A stretch of 64,000 bases of DNA from Cichorium intybus (Eukaryota; Streptophyta; Magnoliopsida; Asterales; Asteraceae). The stretch covers positions 66,340,882 through 66,404,881 of the forward strand of contig CM042016.1 of the NCBI GenBank assembly GCA_023525715.1. The letters are read 5' to 3'. This document shows, piece after piece, positions 49,851-62,843 of the stretch. A model generated the notes under the pieces. The model ran no database searches, had not been told where the DNA came from, and saw nothing but the letters and a program-made list of their open reading frames with translations. Numbering within the stretch: position 1 is the first letter of the stretch; each line of letters opens with the position of its first letter. Both the position numbers and the translations under genes were made by a program.

Positions 49851-50591
49851 TGATATACGTATATATATACAGCCGATGGATCTGGATTTTTTCTGTTCTT
49901 GATTGTGGTTTGCATCTTCCTGAATTTTTTCTGAATAAGTAAAATGAGATCTACAATAAAAGATTGAAATAAATGATAGATTTGTGGTTTTTTTTAATTT
50001 ACAGGTATGTACACTCTAATTTAAACAAAAAATACAAACTCAACTAAGCTATGATTTCAATTTTGTAATACAGAAGACACGATTTGGAAATAGTGATGCT
50101 GGTGGTATCTAGTAGCGGCAGTAGTGGTATTGTCTTGGTGACGGTGATGTAGATGGCAGTGGTGGTTGGGCCGACTATGTTTGGTAGACAATCATCGATG
50201 ATTGTAAAGACGAAGAGAAGGTATTTTGAGATTTTTGAAAGATTTTTCAAATTAGAGAGAGATATGGAGGAAGATGATTGCTGTGGTCTTAGAGTGACAA
50301 AAAGGAAGGTGAAACATTTATAGAGAACTTTTGCAAGAGGAGTTTCAATTTTCAAATTGACGATCCATCTGAAATGTTTAAGAGTTATCATGGACCGTTG
50401 ATTGTTTATAAAATGCTAGTAGATTTAACAGTGTAGATTAATGCCATGTCATCTATCCATGTATGTGCATTGTAACTCTTTATGTCCGTCTATTTCCTTC
50501 AGCAGCAGCAACAAGGCAATAGATGCTTGTACATAGTCTTAAAATTAAGACTTTGTGCTTTAGTTACTTGTAATTTATATATGGTTTATAG

Positions 50592-50595
<4 letters not shown>

Positions 50596-50646
<51 letters not shown>
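50596..50646. repeat. (TA)n microsatellite
   Basis: About 25 TA units. A (TTA)n run lies at about 50905-50935. Confidence 0.95.
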
Positions 50647-50651
<5 letters not shown>

Positions 50652-50898
50652 AATGTTGAGTCGCTGGTTTTCAAAACGTCTAATCCTAATAATATCAATA
50701 TTATATAACTAAAATATATTATATATGATTTATTTGATTTTAATAATATTAAAAATGAGTCTTAGCCTAATAGGGGGATATGAACAGAAAATGTCATATA
50801 CTTTTATGGGTAATGCTATAAATACTCCATTTCATTTTATATCTTCCTTGATTTGACTATCAAATTTGTTTTATCTTTATTTTGTCTTTTGTTGTCTT

Positions 50899-50935
<37 letters not shown>

Positions 50936-51155
50936 TTTTATAAAATTATAACCGTTCATATTTATTGATAATCTAATGTTTTCTTTTTTGTCGTTCGAAT
51001 TTATTCAGTCGTTTATAAACTAATTGGTTGTACGTATAATTTATTATTTATAAAATCTTTCGGGTTTATATCGTTTGTAGGTAATCGAAATTCACGTTAT
51101 TATTAGTCGGAAATCGTCATTTTTGATCCGTCGATCCAGTTGTACACCATATCCG

Positions 51156-52045
<890 letters not shown>

Positions 52046-52060
52046 GTCTCCCACTTGGAT
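52046..52060 (-). other. PPT of element F
   Basis: The minus strand reads ATCCAAGTGGGAGAC directly before the LTR start TGTTGG. 52061-52880 is a non-coding 3' region of F. Confidence 0.85.
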
Positions 52061-52880
52061 AAGTCTATGACTATAATTACTGATTTAACCTCTAATTAAC
52101 CATCACTTGTAGCTTCCTAGAAACCAATGCCAAACTCTGATCTAATCAGTCCTGTCCATAGATAAGTGATCTGATGATCCTCCGTCCAACAAGATATTTT
52201 CAGACTCAAGACATGGATAAAATCAATCCGGTCTGATTCACTGTTCCTCGATTTCCGATTTGCATATGACTCTTAGACTACCAATTTAGTCCCGGTTGGC
52301 TAACCATTTTAGTCAACTTCAAAATCATCGAGAGGCCTATAGATATCTGTTCCCCGTTAGGGTCAAGGGACGAATAAGCTTTGACTCATATACTTATGTC
52401 TTTTACCAGACAAATCATTCACAACAACACGTTTTATAACACCGAGTTACCGATGCGTTTTCGTACTATCAATGAACAACCGCTTAGCAAATCATAACTC
52501 ATATGTCTTAGCTTAAAGATCAAAAGATATTATCGTCTCAACATTGCTCGTGATAAAATCCATGAAGCAATCTATTGAGCGCGGGTTTATCCAATACTCA
52601 AATCTCCATTTCCAAGTACTCAGGAATGGTGCAACAATCCAATTGCAATGTCTAACTCCTTAGACAATCTATTACCAATTCATGACAGTCTTACTTCACA
52701 CTTACTCCCTTAAAGCGTAATCGACTGTGGATATTTGAATAATCCAATTATTCAGGAAGTAAAACATGCAAAATGAAACACAATGATAAAGTATTGACAA
52801 GAGTAGTAAACCATAATAAATCTCTATTATTAAATCACAAGAGTCAAATATAATACATTGTTACAAGTATCGAAACCTAT

Positions 52881-54545
52881 CTAATTACAAAAACTTATAT
52901 CATCTCTTAATCCAATGCTCCTAGCATGCTGATTATGCTTAATCCTACTCAGAGCCTTTGTCAAGGGATCTGCAGGATTATCTTCCGATGATACCCTCTT
53001 TACAAGGAGGTGACCTTCTTCTACCCTATGTCTGATGTAGTGGTACTTTCTGTCGATATGTCTGGACTTTCCATGGTCTCGCGGTTCCTTTGTCAAGGCG
53101 ACCGCACCTTCGTTATCGCAGAACAGTTCCAAGGGCTCCTGAATACTCGGGACTACTCCAAGGTCACCGATAAAGTTCTTCAGCCAAGCCGCTTCCTTTG
53201 ACGCTTCACTTGCTGCTATGTACTCTGATTCGCACGTAGAATCAGCCACTGTCTCTTGCTTGGAACTTTTCCAAGTTACTGCTCCACCGTTCAAAAGGAA
53301 TACCCAGCCCGACTGAGACCGACCACTGTCTCTATCCGTCTGAAAGCTGGCATCTGTATATCCTTCAACTCTCAAGGTATCACTGCCACCAAGGACTAAC
53401 ACCATGTTCTTTGTCCTTCGTAGATACTTGAGTATATTCTTTACGGCTATCCAATGCGCCCTTCCAGGGTTTCCCTGGTACCGACTGACCATGCTCAGGG
53501 CAAAGGCCACGTCAGGGCGAGTACACGTCATAGCGTACATGATCGATCCCACAGCCGAAGCGTATGGTACTCGACTCATCTCAGCTATTTCCTCGTCTGT
53601 ACTCGGACTTTGAGTCTTACTCAGCTTCGCATTACTTTGGATAGGTAGCTCTCCCTTCTTGGAATTTTCCATACTAAACCTCTTTAGTACCTTTTCCAAG
53701 TATGTACCCTGACTAAGTCCAATTAGTCTCTTCTTTCTATCTCTCAATATTCTTATCCCAAGAATATAGGCAGCCTCTCCTAAGTCTTTCATGGCGAAAC
53801 ATTTCCCAAGCCAAGACTTGACATCTTGCAAGGTTGGAACATTGTTTCCCATGAGTAGTATGTCATCGACATACAGTACAAGGAAGGTGACTATACTCCC
53901 ACTAGCCTTGACATATACGCAGGACTCATCCTCGCTCCTAGAGAAACCAAACTCTTTGACTTTCTCATGGAAACAAAGATTCCAGCTGCGAGAAGCTTGC
54001 TTCAATCCGTAGATTGACCTTTCAAGCTTATACACCTTATTAGGATACTTTGCATCGACAAAACCCTTTGGCTGATTCATGTAAACATCCTCAGTCAACT
54101 TTCCATTAAGGAAAGCGGTTTTGACGTCCATCTGCCAAATTTCATAGTCATGAAATGCAGCTATGGCTAGCATTATCCTAATAGACTTTATCTTGGCTAC
54201 TGGTGAGAAGGTCTCGTCATAGTCAATCCCTGGGGTTTGAGTAAAGCCCTTCGCAACCAGTCTTGCCTTGAAAGTGTGTACCTTTCCGTCCATGTCGGTC
54301 TTCTTCTGGAAGATCCATTTGCACCCGACTGTCTTTCGACCCGGTACGTTGTCAACCAAGTTCCAAACTTGATTGTCATACATAGACTTGATCTCGCTAT
54401 CCATGGCCTCATTCCACTTGGCAGACTCAGGGCCCGCCACTGCTTCCTGGTAGTTAGCTGGTTCATCCAAATTTATCAGTGTCCTATCACTGACAAACGT
54501 GTCCCCATCCGAAGTTATATGGAAACCATAAAACTCGGGTGGCAT
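52881..54545 (-). CDS. Copia reverse transcriptase-RNase H, element F
   Basis: 554 codons open from MPPEFYGF. RT: WNEAMDSEIKSM, GCKWIFQKK, FKARLVAKGFTQ, FSPVAKIKSIRIMLA, MDVKTAFLNGKL, YGLKQASRSWN, catalytic YVDDILLMGN, MKDLGEAAYILGI. RNase H: GYTDASFQTD, ADSTCESEYIAASEA, FCDNEGAVAL, KSRHIDRKYHYIRH and NPADPLTKAL, with the acidic catalytic residues present. No stop inside. It is the C-terminal part of the polyprotein; the first Met is not a true start, because the frame was lost upstream in a GA repeat. It would copy element RNA into cDNA if joined to the rest. Confidence 0.9.
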   Translation of the reverse strand: MPPEFYGFHITSDGDTFVSDRTLINLDEPANYQEAVAGPESAKWNEAMDSEIKSMYDNQVWNLVDNVPGRKTVGCKWIFQKKTDMDGKVHTFKARLVAKGFTQTPGIDYDETFSPVAKIKSIRIMLAIAAFHDYEIWQMDVKTAFLNGKLTEDVYMNQPKGFVDAKYPNKVYKLERSIYGLKQASRSWNLCFHEKVKEFGFSRSEDESCVYVKASGSIVTFLVLYVDDILLMGNNVPTLQDVKSWLGKCFAMKDLGEAAYILGIRILRDRKKRLIGLSQGTYLEKVLKRFSMENSKKGELPIQSNAKLSKTQSPSTDEEIAEMSRVPYASAVGSIMYAMTCTRPDVAFALSMVSRYQGNPGRAHWIAVKNILKYLRRTKNMVLVLGGSDTLRVEGYTDASFQTDRDSGRSQSGWVFLLNGGAVTWKSSKQETVADSTCESEYIAASEASKEAAWLKNFIGDLGVVPSIQEPLELFCDNEGAVALTKEPRDHGKSRHIDRKYHYIRHRVEEGHLLVKRVSSEDNPADPLTKALSRIKHNQHARSIGLRDDISFCN

Positions 54546-54631
54546 GCTAACCCTACCAGAACGCCTAAGAGGTAAGGATAGATCTGTCGGACCAACAGGA
54601 ACTTCTTCCTCATGTTGGTTGCTAGTTTCTC

Positions 54632-55711
54632 CTAAGGTTGCGTCATCTGATGACTCTTGAATTTCTTCCAGATCAATGGTACTCCCACTGTCCTCTTTGA
54701 ATACGAGCTCTCTCTCTCTCGAAAGACCGCTCGTCTAGCTACAAAGACCACGTCCTCGCTCGGTCTGTAGAATAGATATCCAAAGGACTGTTTGGGATAA
54801 CCAATGAAGAAACACCTTTCGCTTCTATCTGCGAGTTTGTCTTGAGTCTCTCGTCTAACGAAAGCCTCACAACCCCAGACCTTGATATGTGCCAACGAGG
54901 GAGCTTTCCCCGTCCACATCTCAGGAGGTGTTTTCGCAACCTTCTTAGTTGGGACAAGATTGAGGATATGGGCGGCAGTCTCTAAGGCATACCCCCAGAA
55001 GTGAACTGGAAGTGAAGCTCGACTCATCATGGAACGAACCATGTCCAACAGGGTTCGGTTGCGCCTCTCCGCAACACCGTTCAGCTGTGGTGTCCTGGGA
55101 GGTGTCAACTGCGAAACTATTCCGCATTCCTTTAGATAGTCTAGGAACTCGATACTTAGATACTCTCCGCCCCTGTCGGATCTGAGCATCTTTATCTTCC
55201 TGCCTAATTGATTCTCTACTTCGTTCTTAAACTCTTTGAACTTTTCAAAGGTGTCCGACTTGTGCTTGATTAAATAGATATAACCGTATCTACTAAAATT
55301 GTCGGTAAAAGTCACGTAGAACCGCGTGCCATCCTTTGTGGTTGATCTGAATGGACCACACACATCCGTGTGAATGATGTCCAATAGACCCTCACCTCTT
55401 TCAAAAGACCCTTTGAAAGGTGATTTAGTCATCTTGCCCAACAGACAAGATTCGCATACATCATCCGACTTGAGGTCGAATGATTCCAACACTCCATCCT
55501 TTTGGAGTTGGGCGATGCGTTTCTTGCTGATGTGCCCGAGCCGACTATGCCACAGACATGCCTTTTTCACATCACTAGTAGAATCAATATAATTTAAACT
55601 ATGTCCTAGATTGTCAACACATTTTACAGTTTCATACACACCATCACAAGGATAAGCAGTAAAATTCAAAATAATTTTTGAAAACAGAAATAGATCCAAT
55701 ATTATTATCAA
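54632..55711 (-). pseudogene. Copia integrase, element F (frameshifted at both ends)
   Basis: Zinc-binding region LWHSRLGHISKKRIAQL and CESCLLGK (HHCC). Core with IIHTDVCGPF (Asp), MLRSDRGGEY (Asp) and NGVAERRNRTLLDM (Glu). C-terminal part with WGCEAFVRR and FIGYPKQSFGY. The left frame break lies in a run of GA units (about 54710-54722). The break towards protease lies in an AT-rich run near 55660-55685. The core itself is uninterrupted. Confidence 0.88.
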
Positions 55712-56912
55712 AAGAAAAATGAAATCCTTGTCTGAATAATGCGTGAAATGAAATAATATTTCTTGCCATTTCTGGCGAATAGTAACAATCTAATAAATCT
55801 ATACAAACTTCACTACTAAGCACTAAACTGTAAACGCCGATCTTGGTAACAGGGGACGATCTCCTATTGCCCATTATCAAGTTCAGTCTACCGTGCTCTA
55901 CCTCCCTGCTTTCCTTTAGGCCATGCAGATCAGAACAAATGTGAAAACCACATCCTGTATCAAGGACCCAAGAATTAGAAGATGGTGAGTTTTTAGAGAT
56001 AGTGTATATACCTGCTGTCGATGGCTTTACTTTCCCATCCTTGACATCATGCAAGTATTTGGGGCAGCTTCTCTTCCAATGGCCCTTCTCTTTGCAGTAG
56101 AAACAGTTGGCTTCATCGGGGTTGGTCACACAAGGAATCTGGGAAGACTTGGTTCTCGAGCTATTGCTTAACGACCCGACCTGAACCTTTTCCCTCCAAT
56201 TTTGTTTAGGAGGGCCCTTCCTCTTCTTTCCTTTGCCACTTCCAATGGCTAGGACGGGTTGATTAACCGAGGGTACACTTTTACCCTTCATCCCGTCCTC
56301 AGTAACTCGAAGCATGCGATGCAACTCAGTCAGGTTAGCCTGATTGTTGTTCAAATGATAGGCCAGCCTGAACTGGTCATAAGAACTCGGTAGGGAATTA
56401 AGCACTATGTCAACGGCCAACTCCTCCGGTACAGGCATCGCAAGCTTTCTAAGCCGCTCCACGTATCCTTGCATTCTTTGCACATGAGCGCAGATGGACT
56501 CTCCATCTTTAGGTTTGCTGTTCGTGAAGTCCTTGACCACCTCGCACCTTTCGATGCGCTCTTGCTTGCGGAACTTTTCCGCAAGCTCCTTGTGCATCTC
56601 AAAGGGCCAGTAGTCTTCGTATATCCTTTGCAATTCGGGGTTCATTGTGGCGATCATGATGCAGGCCACTTTGGTTGCATCATCAGAATGTTTTTGGCAC
56701 GAGGCAATTTCCTCGGGAGTAGCAGTTTCAGGGTCAACATCGACAAGCTCAGTCTCGAGAACATACTCTTTGTTCTCGTACCTCAGACCCATCTTGATGT
56801 TTCTAATCCAGTCATTGTAGTTTATCCCGTTCAATTGAACCTTGGAACACAGTGATAGGATTGAGGGAACACTGGAGTTTGAGTGGGGAGCGGATTGATC
56901 AGCAGAAGACAT
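55644..56912 (-). CDS. Copia gag and protease, element F
   Basis: 422 codons. Gag residues 1-210 include LNGINYNDWIRNIKMGLRYE and the UBN2-type LPSSYDQFRLAYHL. Basic patch KGKKRKG is at 226-232. Zinc knuckle CFYCKEKGHWKRSC is at 270-283 (CX2CX4HX4C). Protease active site WVLDTGCGFHICS begins at about 316; the motif is D-T-G where Copia usually has D-S-G. The ATG at 56912 is the start shared with element G (MSS start at 62844). The frame runs out of phase near the end of protease. Gag would form the particle; protease would cut the polyprotein. Confidence 0.88.
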   Translation of the reverse strand: MSSADQSAPHSNSSVPSILSLCSKVQLNGINYNDWIRNIKMGLRYENKEYVLETELVDVDPETATPEEIASCQKHSDDATKVACIMIATMNPELQRIYEDYWPFEMHKELAEKFRKQERIERCEVVKDFTNSKPKDGESICAHVQRMQGYVERLRKLAMPVPEELAVDIVLNSLPSSYDQFRLAYHLNNNQANLTELHRMLRVTEDGMKGKSVPSVNQPVLAIGSGKGKKRKGPPKQNWREKVQVGSLSNSSRTKSSQIPCVTNPDEANCFYCKEKGHWKRSCPKYLHDVKDGKVKPSTAGIYTISKNSPSSNSWVLDTGCGFHICSDLHGLKESREVEHGRLNLIMGNRRSSPVTKIGVYSLVLSSEVCIDLLDCYYSPEMARNIISFHALFRQGFHFSFDNNIGSISVFKNYFEFYCLSL

Positions 56913-58260
56913 CTATAAAAGAAGGTAAGTTTAATTAGATACTTGTCGGTCCTTATAATAACCCAATATAAGATAAGGCTAGGATCCAACTATAACAATT
57001 TGCAACATAGAAGAGGGATGCCGTAATCTATAAGCAAAATTTATAAAGGTAGGCGAATGACGATTCAGCCAATTCCACCGCGGAAAAAATAATCTTATTA
57101 TAAATGGAATTCCTAGTTTCTTATGAGATTTATTGAACTGTTCAATAGCATGTTTAATCTCGGATATTCCCCACCGTTTGTGACTGGGATGCCGAGGATC
57201 ACAAACCGGGTGTGAATAACCATGCAAATTAGCTTGGTACTCTCGGGGTCCATTATTATCTCAAATTGATGTGCCAGTAAACCACACACGCTCCATCAAC
57301 AATGATAACACCCGAGACACCCATTGCAACTCTTTATGAACCCCCATTGGTGTGCCGGTAAACTACACACGCTCCACCAACGTTTCATAAAGTGCAATGT
57401 GCAATTTCATGGGTTAGCATCAAATTCACATTTTTCCTAAAGTAACTAGATTGGGATTTTGTGTAAAGGTTCTAGTACTTTGATCATTATACTTTTAATG
57501 ATTTAGTGGTTCTGTCAAACCCGTTCGGCTAACGACCCTCCACTGATCAGGCGAGCGGTGGGTGAGAGTGTTCACCCATTAGACTACTATTTTATAGGCA
57601 GTCTCCTTATACCCACTTTATAGACCAGCTTCGTGAATGAGACCTACTATTGATTTGACTAACCAAATTTATCTCATATATATAATATTAACTTTTAATA
57701 ACATATATAAGATGTATTTTAAAACTCTTTAAAATATTCAAGGTTTATCTTTTAATTTTACCAAATTTAACAATTAAATTTTAAATTAAATTAAACCTTA
57801 AAAATCGATTTAATCAATTTTAATTACCAATTAATTAAATTAATTAAATCTAAATATTTTAAACATTTTAAAATATTTTTCTGGATTTTTCTATTAATTT
57901 TCGAAAATTTAAAATTAACTAAATCCCTTTTGAATTATCTTTTAATTAACAATTAATTAAATTAATTCAAATGAAGATATGTTTATCCAAATTAATCAAA
58001 TTAATTAAAACCTATCCTATACCCCCTAGATTTCGAATTCAAATAATGGGGTTTAAGGTTATCCATTTAATTAACAAATAAAGTTACCAAAAATAGAAAA
58101 CCTTCTAAAACCCTAATGCCAGATTTTGCAATTTAGCAAGGGGGGGGGGGGATTAGGGTTTCCAAAACCCTAATCCTAAAAATCGATTTTGATATATATT
58201 AGGGTTTATAGGCTTTAAACCCTAAAACAGTTATAGCAATTCAACAAGAAAACAAAACAG
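56913..58260 (-). other. Leader of element F with conserved repeats and hairpin
   Basis: Non-coding, 1.35 kb. Two copies of a GGTAAACTACACACGCTCC-type box (57276, 57355) and a stem-loop at 57176-57206 are also found in element G. A G-run of about 12 lies at 58139-58151. Confidence 0.75.
57176..57206 (-). promoter_or_regulatory. Conserved leader stem-loop in element F
   Basis: GTTTGTGA, a 15-base loop, TCACAAAC: a perfect 8-bp stem. The same stem and loop size occur in element G at 62540-62570. A possible RNA packaging or dimerisation signal; role inferred. Confidence 0.55.
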
Positions 58261-58272
58261 TCTCTGATACCA
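58261..58272 (-). other. PBS of element F
   Basis: The minus strand reads TGGTATCAGAGA one base after the LTR end TTTCA. Confidence 0.9.
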
Positions 58273-58273
58273 C

Positions 58274-59055
58274 TGAAAGGTTTTCTGCAAACCATGAACT
58301 AAATAACCTAAGTTCACATGCAACCTATGAGGATCTATGTTTTCTTCTAATTGAACATATAACAAAACCTAAAGGCTATAAGAAAATTAACTAAAAGAAT
58401 AAAATTAGAAAAACCAACCTTTTAGAATTTTCTGGAAGCTGAGCAGCAAAAATATCCTGCCTCAAATGAGATCACACCCAAGCAGAGAGGAGAGGAGATT
58501 GAAAATATTGAGAGAGTATTATGAGAATGGCGAATTCAATGTGGTACCCAGAGACCCTTATTTATAGTTTCCAGATGATTAACTGATAAGCCTTAGAGAT
58601 AAACCTTTTTGAATTCAAATAAGATAAACCTTTTATCTTATAATTCAAACTCCTATTTATCCTCTATATATCAATTTCGAAATATATATATATCTATATA
58701 TAATTTTGACACTCACTGGCCACTCTCACACTGCCACTTACTCAACTATTGAATAATTACAGTTCTAGTCCCTGCACCATTAATTAATTAATTTAATCCC
58801 CAAATTAAATCCAATTAATTCTGGATTAATTCCTAATTAATTAATATAGTTTCTAATTAATATATTATCACTTTAATATATTAATAAACCATATATTTAA
58901 TTCCTATTGATTTATTAATCCCATAATAAATCAACCTTTCTCTCTACCGAATTTTCTACCAAACCTCCAGCCATGAGGGCAACCCAAATGGACTGTGCTT
59001 CTATTAATTAGGTAAATACTAATTATTAGTCATGACTTAGACACCTAATCCAACA
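58274..59055 (-). repeat. 5' LTR of element F
   Basis: 782 bp, bounded by TG and CA, with PBS on the inner side and ATCCG on the outer side. Confidence 0.95.
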
Positions 59056-59235
59056 ATCCGTTTGTCCAGGATTGTGCATGCTCAGAACATTCTGCTGAAT
59101 AGAAAACATTGTATAGTGTTCGACTAAATATTTATGTTCGTTATACATATAACGCACCGTGCAATTGTAATATTAGACCAACTTTTGCATTGATATTATT
59201 ATTTATATTGTTATTTTTTATACATTCGTTCAACC

Positions 59236-59515
59236 ATTTTGACATAAGTTGACATAATTTTATAAAATTATGAACGCCGTTCGTTGTGTTGTAATTACTT
59301 TAAAAAAATTATTGTTTTATTGTTACTAAAACGTAAAAATTATGAAAGCTAAATTTATTAATTCGACATTTGGTCAAATTTGACATAACCGTTTTGATAT
59401 AATTTGACATAATTTTATAAAATTATAAACGTTGTTCGTTATGTCGTAATTACTTAAAAAAACTATTATTTATTGTTATTAAAACGTAAAAATTGTAAAA
59501 GTGAAATTCATTATT
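59236..59515. repeat. Degenerate tandem duplication, about 156-bp period
   Basis: TTGACATAATTTTATAAAAT.. through ..AAAACGTAAAAATT occurs at about 59250 and 59405 with roughly 85% similarity. This is host sequence outside F. Confidence 0.7.
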
Positions 59516-60807
59516 ATTGTTTTTCTAATAATAATAATAATAATAATAAATCAAAATATATTAATAAAAGAAAAAAAAATGACAACAAACAAACAAAATA
59601 AGACAAAAAAACTAAAAGAAAAACAACAAAAAAACAAAAAATCAAATAAAAGGATGTATAACTAGATTATAGGGTATGTATAAAATCACCCTACTTTTAT
59701 TCAATGTTAATAACAATCATTTTTTATATAAAAGATGGTATCGTATTGAACCTACTTACAATAAAATTGATCAATATAAGACTTGACGTTTGTTTTGAGG
59801 TACCCCTTGACCTCTCTAGTGGTCCTAGAAAGGGTAAATTTGCCGCCAAGCACCCAGTGGTCCCACACGAACAAATAACTCTGTGTCTTAATCGACAATG
59901 ACACATCAAATTATATGTTTTCTTGACCGTACAACAAATTAGATTTTTAAATTTTTATATAAGACTAAATGATATTTATAGGTTGTGCAGCAGTAAAATT
60001 TTTCGTAAAAAGTATTGACATAGTTTAAAATCACTAAATTATCGTTATTAGTTACAAAATAATAATTTTGATAATAATATAATGAGTAAACTACAAATTT
60101 GGTCCCTGTGGTTTGCAAAAAAATGTGGGTATATTCCAAAATGTTTTCAACTTGCACCAGTGGTCCACAATTGAAAACTTTTTGTGGTTATGGTCTCTAT
60201 CAAACTTTAAAAGACTCTTTTACCCTTTTGATTTATTTTCTATATATTTTTTATATTTCTTTAATTTATTTTAATGTTTTATTAAAAAAGAAATGTCTCT
60301 CTCTCTTCCTCACCGCCCGTCTCTTTCCCCTCTCTCCCTCTTCCCTTTTCTCTCTCATTCTCCATCCCTTCATCTCTTCATCTCGGATAAAACAAACCAT
60401 CTCCACCCATCACCCTTTATATCCTTTGCAGAAATCGAATCTAAATCCACTTCTCCCTTCCTCTGATTTCGATGGGGAAATCGATTGTTGAAGCCATATT
60501 TGATTTTGTCTGGTGTTATGCTTTTTTACAGGATTGAATGAGTTTCCAGAAAACATGCCACACAGATTGAAGTATCACCGGACCTCTACAGCCCCGTCGG
60601 AGAACGATGCAAAGCATGCTACACAGATTTATGTTAGGTAAAAACCCTGAATCATATCCAACACAGCTTGAAGCTATATCCATTCTCGTTCATCTAAACC
60701 TTGATCTATCCTCAAAATCGAATCTGATGCAGCCGATAAAGATCTCAATAATGTTGGACATGTTAAACGAAGGCTCCATAGAAATAAAAATTAACTATTG
60801 AAGTTGC
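59516..60807. other. Intervening sequence between elements F and G
   Basis: No supported gene. TTTGGTCCCTGTGGTTTGC near 60098 is a phrase often seen at the ends of dispersed plant repeats. 60290-60470 is CT-rich and could be promoter or UTR sequence. Short open frames here lack domains. Confidence 0.35.
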
Positions 60808-61576
60808 TGTTGGATTAGTTGTCTAAGCCACGACTTATAATTGTATTTATCTTGTTAATAGAAGCAAAGTCAATTTGGGATGCCCTTATAGCTGGAGGAT
60901 TAATGTATGGTTCAGTAGAGAGAAAGGTTGATTTATTAATTGTTTAATAAATCAATAGAAAATAAATAAATGGTTTATTAATATATTTAAGTGTTAATAT
61001 ATTAATTGAAAACTATAATAATTAATTAAGATTTAATCTAGTATTAATTGGATTTAATTTAGTGATTAAATGAATTAATTAAAGGTACAGTGACTGGTTT
61101 GTATTTATTCAATAGTTGAATAACTGGCAGAGATCAAACTAGGGACCAAAATGGCGCCAACCTGGAGGCTCCTCCAGGGTTTGGCGAAAACCCTAGTTAG
61201 GGTTTAGAAGCCTGGTCCAAGTAGTCAACAGGCTTGCCTACTAACGAGGCTCCTTAGGGTTTTAGGTGTAATCCTTGGAGGATATAAAAGGAACCTCCTG
61301 GCTCCCTTATTTCCTGTGCCAACTAGAACCAGAGGAACTCTGCTGAACTGTCTTCTCTATTGCTTTGGGTGTGACTTGCATTTAAGGCAGGATAATTTGC
61401 TGCTAGCTTCATGAACAAGATCAAGAAAAGGTTGGTTATTCTTATTTGATATTTAGAATTTAAATGTTGTCCTTAGCTATTAGTTTATTATCTTCATAGA
61501 AGAAAACATAGATCTTTTAGGGTTGCATGTGAACCATAAGAATTTTGTTTGTTCATTGATTGCTTAAAACCCTTCA
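60808..61576 (+). repeat. 5' LTR of element G
   Basis: 769 bp, starts TGTTGGATTAG and ends CCCTTCA before the PBS. Clearly diverged from the LTRs of F. GATATAAAAGGAACC at about 61281 is a likely TATA box. Confidence 0.85.
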
Positions 61577-61577
61577 G

Positions 61578-61589
61578 TGGTATCAGAGC
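61578..61589 (+). other. PBS of element G
   Basis: TGGTATCAGAGC lies one base after the LTR end. Confidence 0.9.
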
Positions 61590-62843
61590 TATGACATGTT
61601 TTCTTGTGTTTGATATAAAATTGCATAAACTGTTTATGTGTTCATGAGGGGGGATTGAAAATTACCCCTTATGAGAGGCCATCGATTTCTAGGCTAGGGT
61701 TTCCTAACCCTAGCCGCCAACCCCATATGGTCCCCTCTTTGCTTGCTTTGGAAAGTATGTTGTTATTTTTGGTAATTGGATTAATAAAATAACTGGACCA
61801 CTTAAACCCTAGCTTGCTATTTTCGATCCATTAGAGGTTTAAGGTAGGTAAATTAATTTGATTAATTTGTGTTATCTACCTTAGATTTAATTAATTTAAT
61901 TAATTGTTAATTAAAAGATCAATTAAATCAATTTAAGGAATTAATTAAAATTTTCAAAAAATAGTTTAAAATTTGCGAAAATTAAGAAAAAATTTAATTC
62001 TAAAATATTTTAATAAGATTAAAATATATTTTATATATTTATGATTAAAAGTTAATATTTATATATAAGATTAAATGGTTAGTCTTACCGTTAGTAGGCC
62101 TCATTCACAAAACTGTCCTATAAAGAGAGTATAAGGCGACTGCCTATAAAATGGCAGTCTAATGGGTATCTACTCTTACCCACTGCTCTCTTGGTCAGTC
62201 GAGTGTCATTAGCCGAATGGGTTTGATAGAACCGCTAAGCCTCTTAAAAGTATAATGCTATAATTGAAAGTACTAGAACTTTAAACAAATCCCAAAAATA
62301 GTTACTTTAGGTTTAATATGTGAATTGGTGCTAATCCATGAAATTGCACATTGCACTTTGTGGAACGTTGGTGGAGCGTGTGTGGTTTACCGGCACGCCA
62401 ACTGGGGTCCGCAAAGAGTCGTAATGGGTTTCTTGATTTTGTCATTATTAACGGAGCGTGTGTGGTTAACCGGCACGTTAATTAGAGATGACAATTGACT
62501 TCGAGAGTACCGAGCAATTTGCATGGTTATTCACACCCAGTTTGTGATCCTCGGTATCCCAGTCACAAACGAGCGGGGCATTCCTGAGATCAAAACATGC
62601 TATCGAACTGTTCGATAAATCTCAAAAGGAAACTAGGAATTCCATTATAATTAGATTATTTTTCCGCGGTGGAATTGGCTGAATCGTCATTCGCCTACCT
62701 TATAAAATTTACAATAAAGATTACGGCATCCCTCTTCGATATTGTAGATTGTTATTGTAGGATCCTAGCCTTATATTTATTCTTGGGTGAATATAAGGAT
62801 TATTTAATAAATTTCTAATTAAAACTACCTTCTTCTTATTTAG
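61590..62843 (+). other. Leader of element G
   Basis: Non-coding, 1.25 kb. Two GGAGCGTGTGTGGTT boxes (62372, 62452), each followed by a CCGGCACG core, and a GTTTGTGA/TCACAAAC stem-loop (62540-62570) match element F. Confidence 0.8.

Noticed and set aside
60099..60491. 130-codon frame between elements F and G
   Set aside because: Begins in a dispersed-repeat phrase and runs into a CT-rich tract; no recognisable domain.
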